From Thermoflexales bacterium (GTDB lineage: Bacteria > Chloroflexota > Anaerolineae > S140-20): DNA of 10,133 bases. The position numbers were made by a program, and so were the translations under genes. The notes below the pieces were generated by a model. The model was given only the letters and a program-made list of their open reading frames with translations, made no database searches and was not told the origin of the DNA. The stretch spans positions 1 to 10,133 of the forward strand of contig WFUY01000182.1 in assembly GCA_015484715.1 (NCBI GenBank), read 5' to 3'. This document shows, piece by piece, positions 7,491 through 10,133 of this stretch. Positions within the stretch are counted from its first letter, which is position 1. Each line of letters begins with the position of its first letter.

Positions 7491-7883
7491 ATGGCCAGCA
7501 GAGCCCAGGATTGGCTCGACCAGGCATGGCGCGACCTGGAACACGCCCGGGCCGACCTGACCGGAGGCTACCACGAATGGGCCTGCTTCAGCGCCCAGCA
7601 GGCCGCCGAGAAGGCGCTCAAGGCCCTCTACCAACACCTGAAAGGTGAAGCCTGGGGGCATTCCGTGAAGCGGCTGCTGGAAGAACTCCCGGAGGCGGTC
7701 GGTGTCTCCCCCGAGTTGGTGGATTGTGGTCGCATCCTGGACCGCTTTTACATCCCCACCCGCTATCCGAATGGATTCGACTATGGCAAACCGGCCGACT
7801 ACTACACCGCAACCGACAGCCGGCAGGCCATCGGCTGTGCGGAGAAAATCCTCCGGTTCTGTACGGACCGCCTTTCTCGATAG
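7491..7883 (+). CDS. HEPN domain-containing protein
   Basis: This 130-residue all-helical protein matches the HEPN family typically encoded beside a minimal nucleotidyltransferase, as here. Visible family features are the opening [16 protein letters not shown], the core [19 protein letters not shown] (28-46), the [11 protein letters not shown] helix (56-66) and the [10 protein letters not shown] segment (87-96) followed by [21 protein letters not shown] do not see a clear R-x4-6-H ribonuclease motif, so RNase activity should not be assumed; this subgroup may instead assist the nucleotidyltransferase. The start ATG has AAGGAG seven bases upstream. The stop TAG 7881-7883 lies inside the region where the next protein's conserved part begins, so the two are expected to be translationally coupled. 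Confidence 0.85.
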   Translation: MASRAQDWLDQAWRDLEHARADLTGGYHEWACFSAQQAAEKALKALYQHLKGEAWGHSVKRLLEELPEAVGVSPELVDCGRILDRFYIPTRYPNGFDYGKPADYYTATDSRQAIGCAEKILRFCTDRLSR

Positions 7884-8247
7884 GGATAAGGCCATCGCCG
7901 AGCTGACCGAGGCGGCGCACCGGCTGCTGGACCGAGACAGCCGGGTGATCGCCGTCGGGTTGTTCGGTTCCTTGGCCCGGGGCGATGCCTTGCCCAGCAG
8001 CGACGCCGATCTGCTGATCGCCCTGCGCGAGCACCCTCATCGGCGCTGGTTTGACCGGATTCCCGAGTACAGCGATCCCTTCACCGGCACCTCGCTGCCT
8101 GTAGAGGTCTTCCCTTACACGTGGGATGAACTGGCCCGACTGGCATCCCAGCGGGGCCTCCTGCGCACGGCTCTGAGGGAGCTCATCCCTCTGGGAGGGG
8201 ATGCCGACATCTGGCACCGCTTGCGCGAGATGGGAGCGGAGACCTGA
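7783..8247 (+). CDS. MNT-type nucleotidyltransferase domain protein (start uncertain)
   Basis: The conserved part is a minimal nucleotidyltransferase of the DNA polymerase beta fold: [22 protein letters not shown] holds the GS-x10-DxD signature, and [12 protein letters not shown] gives the third acidic position. Recognisable family sequence starts near 7861-7873 ([17 protein letters not shown]), but no ATG, GTG or TTG exists there; the in-frame codon at the expected place is GTA (7861). Possible starts are ATG 7783 (used here, no RBS), ATG 7771, GTG 7702 (with GGAGG six bases upstream but deep inside the HEPN gene) or GTG 7945 (would remove the first helix). With HEPN proteins these enzymes form toxin-antitoxin-like modules in which the MNT can modify its partner. 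The stop overlaps the next start (TGATG at 8245-8249). Confidence 0.75.
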   Translation: MANRPTTTPQPTAGRPSAVRRKSSGSVRTAFLDRDKAIAELTEAAHRLLDRDSRVIAVGLFGSLARGDALPSSDADLLIALREHPHRRWFDRIPEYSDPFTGTSLPVEVFPYTWDELARLASQRGLLRTALRELIPLGGDADIWHRLREMGAET

Positions 8248-8672
8248 TGCTCGACCGACCTCTCCACCCGATGGTCGTCCACTTCCCCATCGCCCTCTAC
8301 CTGCTGGGGGTGCTCTTCACCCTGGGCACCCTCCGACAGCACCGGGACGACTACGAGCGCTTCGCCGGATGGGCCTTCCTACTGGCCTGGATCAGCGGCC
8401 TCGTGGCCGCTCTCGTCGGCGTCGTGGACCAGGGGACCCTGGACCCCAACGATCCCCGGCGCGGCCCCATCAACAACCACATCACCGCCGGCATCGCCTT
8501 CCTCATCCTCAGCGGCTTGGTCGTCTACGTCCGCATCCGCTGGCCCGACCCCCTTCGGAGCTCTCGGCGCTCCCTCTACCTGGCGTTGATGGCCGCCGGT
8601 GTCATCGTCTTGATCGTCGCCGGCTGGCTGGGCGGGGAACTGGTCTACGGGCTGAAAGTGGGGATCGAATGA
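8247..8672 (+). CDS. DUF2231 family membrane protein
   Basis: The 141-residue protein has four predicted membrane helices, at about residues 9-28, 42-61, 79-98 and 111-132. It opens with the DUF2231 hallmark HPMVVHFPIALYLLG (7-21), and has the internal NNHITAGIAFLIL segment and the GWLGGELVYG end. The His residues in the first and third helices are conserved in the family and could bind metal or haem, but no function is established. It overlaps the MNT gene stop by one base, so it is probably translated from the same transcript, though a functional link is not evident. A strong stem-loop begins three bases after its stop. Confidence 0.85.
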   Translation: MLDRPLHPMVVHFPIALYLLGVLFTLGTLRQHRDDYERFAGWAFLLAWISGLVAALVGVVDQGTLDPNDPRRGPINNHITAGIAFLILSGLVVYVRIRWPDPLRSSRRSLYLALMAAGVIVLIVAGWLGGELVYGLKVGIE

Positions 8673-8674
8673 AA

Positions 8675-8705
8675 ACAGCCCCGGAAAGGAGGATTCCGGG
8701 GCTGT
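8675..8705. terminator. Stem-loop between convergent genes, probable bidirectional terminator
   Basis: ACAGCCCCGGAA (8675-8686) pairs perfectly with TTCCGGGGCTGT (8694-8705): a 12-bp GC-rich stem with the 7-base loop AGGAGGA. It sits three bases after the DUF2231 stop and 26 bases past the end of the minus-strand gene. There is no T-run on the plus side; on the minus strand a short TTTT follows the stem, so termination is better supported for that direction. Confidence 0.65.
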
Positions 8706-8730
8706 AAGTCTGACGGATGGGGGAGGCAGA

Positions 8731-9489
8731 CTACACGTCCTCGCCCAAAGTTTCCTCCTCAGGCTCAATGACCTCGAAGCCGGCCTCTCGCAGGGCCTGG
8801 GCACGCCGACTGTGGATGGCGGCGGTGACGAGGATCACCCGCGCCGGCGTGACGCCCACCTCGTCGGCGTACAGCTTCCGCTTGCGCTCCAGGCGCTCCT
8901 GAATCTTCGGCCCCACGCTGGCCGCAATTTCCACCAAAATGTGCTGCCCGTCCGCGATGACGATGTCGAACTGCTCCCCCCGAATCACCCGGGATTCGAC
9001 CCTGGCCCCAAAGGACTCCTCCAGCAGCGTCTTGACCGTCTGGCGGAACACGCTTTCGTTGCGAATCCCCCAGCGGCTGCCCAGACGGTCTATGGCCTTG
9101 TGGAGCTCCCGGAACCCCTCCCGCATCTCCGTCTCCAAGCGATCTATGACCTGGTAGACCTCTCGGAACCCCTCCCGCATCTCCGTCTCCAGGCGATCCA
9201 TACGTTGCTCAAGCTGGTCGAGACGTTGGTCAACTTGCTCAAAGCGCCGGTCAACCTGCTCAAAGCGCTGAGCCGTCTCCCGGCGGAACTCCCGCACTTC
9301 CGTCTCCAGGCGGTCCACGCCATCCAAGCGATGTTCGAGCTGCGCAAAGCGCTGCTCCGTCTCCTGGCGCGAGGGAAACAGCTCCAGCATCATCCCCCAG
9401 ATCTCGTGCCGGGTCTCCGGGTGTTCCCGGATGAAACGGGGGATCTCCACCCGCAAGATTTCACGGATCTTCTCCAGGTCAACACTCAT
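8731..9489 (-). CDS. Coiled-coil protein with DUF3782 / PD-(D/E)XK-like C-terminal domain
   Basis: The 252-residue protein starts with a short helical region (DLEKIREILRVEIPRFI), continues with a long charged coiled coil (about 44-136) built of 7- and 18-residue repeats such as RRFEQVDQRL and RLETEMREGFRE (twice), and ends in a compact a/b domain (137-242). That domain resembles the DUF3782 family, related to PD-(D/E)XK nucleases: NESVFRQTVKTLLEESFG, then FDIVIADG with Asp 175, HILVEIAAS with Glu 187, and a last strand ARVILVTAAI. The Lys usually two residues after the Glu (ExK) is Ala 189, so catalysis is doubtful. ATG 9489 is chosen over the adjoining GTG 9492 because GAGGTGG at 9493-9499 is too close to the latter. 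Its biological role is unknown. It has its own promoter. Confidence 0.75.
   Translation of the reverse strand: MSVDLEKIREILRVEIPRFIREHPETRHEIWGMMLELFPSRQETEQRFAQLEHRLDGVDRLETEVREFRRETAQRFEQVDRRFEQVDQRLDQLEQRMDRLETEMREGFREVYQVIDRLETEMREGFRELHKAIDRLGSRWGIRNESVFRQTVKTLLEESFGARVESRVIRGEQFDIVIADGQHILVEIAASVGPKIQERLERKRKLYADEVGVTPARVILVTAAIHSRRAQALREAGFEVIEPEEETLGEDV
9110..9191 (-). repeat. 54-bp tandem repeat in the coiled-coil coding region
   Basis: A 28-base stretch at 9110-9137 recurs exactly at 9164-9191, an offset of 54 bases or 18 residues, encoding two copies of RLETEMREGFRE. A further near copy of the CCGTCTCCAGGCG part lies near 9300. This is in-frame duplication within the coiled coil. 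Confidence 0.8.
9228..9268 (-). repeat. 21-bp (heptad) tandem repeat in the coiled-coil coding region
   Basis: Twenty bases at 9228-9247 recur at 9249-9268 with one mismatch and a 21-base offset, encoding two successive RFEQVD heptads. It is a second repeat length in the same gene, consistent with slippage-driven growth of the coiled coil. Confidence 0.75.
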
Positions 9490-9563
9490 CACCCACCTCG
9501 CCTTAAGCTATGGCACGGAGTGCCCCGTCCACCCCATCGAGAAGTCTACAAAAGGGCACAGGA

Positions 9564-9591
9564 ATTATACACGAAAATGTTTATCGCGCAA
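9564..9591 (-). promoter_or_regulatory. Sigma-70-type promoter for the coiled-coil protein gene
   Basis: On the minus strand a perfect TATAAT (9569-9564) is preceded, after 16 bases, by TTGCGC (9591-9586), which matches the -35 consensus only in TTG. The surrounding 50 bases are markedly AT-rich against a GC-rich background. A start of transcription near 9557 would leave a leader of about 65-70 bases before ATG 9489. The rest of the 114-base gap between rsmG and this gene shows no further gene or terminator-like stem. Confidence 0.6.
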
Positions 9592-9606
9592 GTCCGCGCC
9601 CCTTCG

Positions 9607-10133
9607 TCACCGCAGTGGACGCTTGGAGGGGATACCCGGTCGGCGAGGGTACTTCTCCGGCGTCGTCGCCACCTTGTCCACCACCACCAGGTAGCGGGTC
9701 TCGGCCAGGCCGGGCAGCTCCACCGGGATCAGCCGGTTGACCTCACCTCCCAGCAGGGTGATCGCCCGCTCGGCCCGCGTCACCTCGGCCGGCGCATCCT
9801 CCCCCTTCTGGGCCAGGCAATGCCCTCCCACCCGACAGAGCGGGAGCAGGTACTCGGCCAACGTCGGCATCTCGGCCACGGCGCGGGCCAGCACCCAGTC
9901 GTAGCCCTCCCGATGGCCCGGCACGTGCCCCAGCTCCTCCGCCCGCCCGTGGATCACCGTCACCCGGCGCAGGCCCAGCCGGGCCACGATGTGCTCCAGA
10001 AAGCGGGTCTTCTTCCCTGTCGCCTCCAGCAAGGTCAGCCGCATCTCGGGGCAGACGATCTTGAGGGGCAGGCCGGGGAACCCCGCCCCTGTGCCCACGT
10101 CTATCACCCGCAACCCATCTCCGGCCACCGAAG
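9607..10133 (-). CDS. rsmG: 16S rRNA (guanine527-N7)-methyltransferase RsmG, 5' part missing
   Basis: RsmG uses S-adenosylmethionine to methylate N7 of G527 in 16S rRNA. The visible 174 or so residues contain the SAM-binding core VIDVGTGAGFPGLPLKI, the acidic second strand LTLLEATGKKTRFLEHIVARLGL, the VIHGRAEELG segment, WVLARAVAEMPTLAEYLLPLC and CLAQKG, all typical of the family. The frame is open through the right edge of the window; the GTG at 10128 is internal because about 50-60 N-terminal residues of the normal length are absent, so the gene continues beyond 10133. The C-terminal tail ends with a basic RRPGIPSKRPLR, usual for RsmG. It is transcribed toward the coiled-coil gene with a 114-base gap. 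Confidence 0.95.
   Translation of the reverse strand, partial: SVAGDGLRVIDVGTGAGFPGLPLKIVCPEMRLTLLEATGKKTRFLEHIVARLGLRRVTVIHGRAEELGHVPGHREGYDWVLARAVAEMPTLAEYLLPLCRVGGHCLAQKGEDAPAEVTRAERAITLLGGEVNRLIPVELPGLAETRYLVVVDKVATTPEKYPRRPGIPSKRPLR

Noticed and set aside
9110..9268. CRISPR array
   Set aside because: The repeats are in-frame parts of a coiled-coil gene, only two copies each, with no unique spacers of regular length.

Overview
This is a GC-rich, gene-dense bacterial window with short or overlapping gene junctions. The mix of molybdenum hydroxylase genes, lipA, HicBA and HEPN/nucleotidyltransferase pairs, a DUF2231 membrane protein and a DUF3782-like coiled-coil protein suggests a Chloroflexota-type bacterium, possibly thermophilic. 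That assignment is an impression from gene content and composition, not from a marker phylogeny.

Region 1 (1-5928, plus strand) is a molybdenum hydroxylase (xanthine dehydrogenase / aldehyde oxidase / CO dehydrogenase superfamily) cluster. It holds the last codons of an unidentified upstream gene, a stand-alone FAD-binding subunit, an XdhC/CoxI-type maturation factor, a fused FAD plus [2Fe-2S] subunit, and the large Mo-cofactor catalytic subunit. The fused and large subunits together supply all redox centres of a complete enzyme. A HicB-HicA toxin-antitoxin pair sits between them, overlapping the large-subunit start. The substrate cannot be told from sequence; the form I CO dehydrogenase active-site Cys motif is absent.

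Region 2 (5929-7462, plus strand) starts with a 152-base gap containing a 15-bp perfect inverted repeat that encloses smaller hairpins. It is followed by lipA (lipoyl synthase) and an overlapping MOSC-domain gene. XdhC, LipA and MOSC proteins all belong to families concerned with sulfur or sulfurated molybdenum cofactor chemistry.

Region 3 (7491-8705, plus strand) carries a HEPN / MNT nucleotidyltransferase pair (the second gene lacks an ordinary start codon where one is expected), then a small DUF2231 membrane protein ending at a strong stem-loop that separates it from convergent genes.

Region 4 (8731-10133, minus strand) holds a coiled-coil protein with a DUF3782/PD-(D/E)XK-like C-terminal domain, preceded by a promoter with a perfect TATAAT box, and the 3' part of rsmG (16S rRNA G527 methyltransferase), which runs off the right edge.

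Nothing here is clearly a new defence or mobile system. The best candidates for a second look are the structured element before lipA, the HicBA pair inside the hydroxylase operon, the missing start codon of the MNT gene and the altered nuclease motif of the coiled-coil protein.
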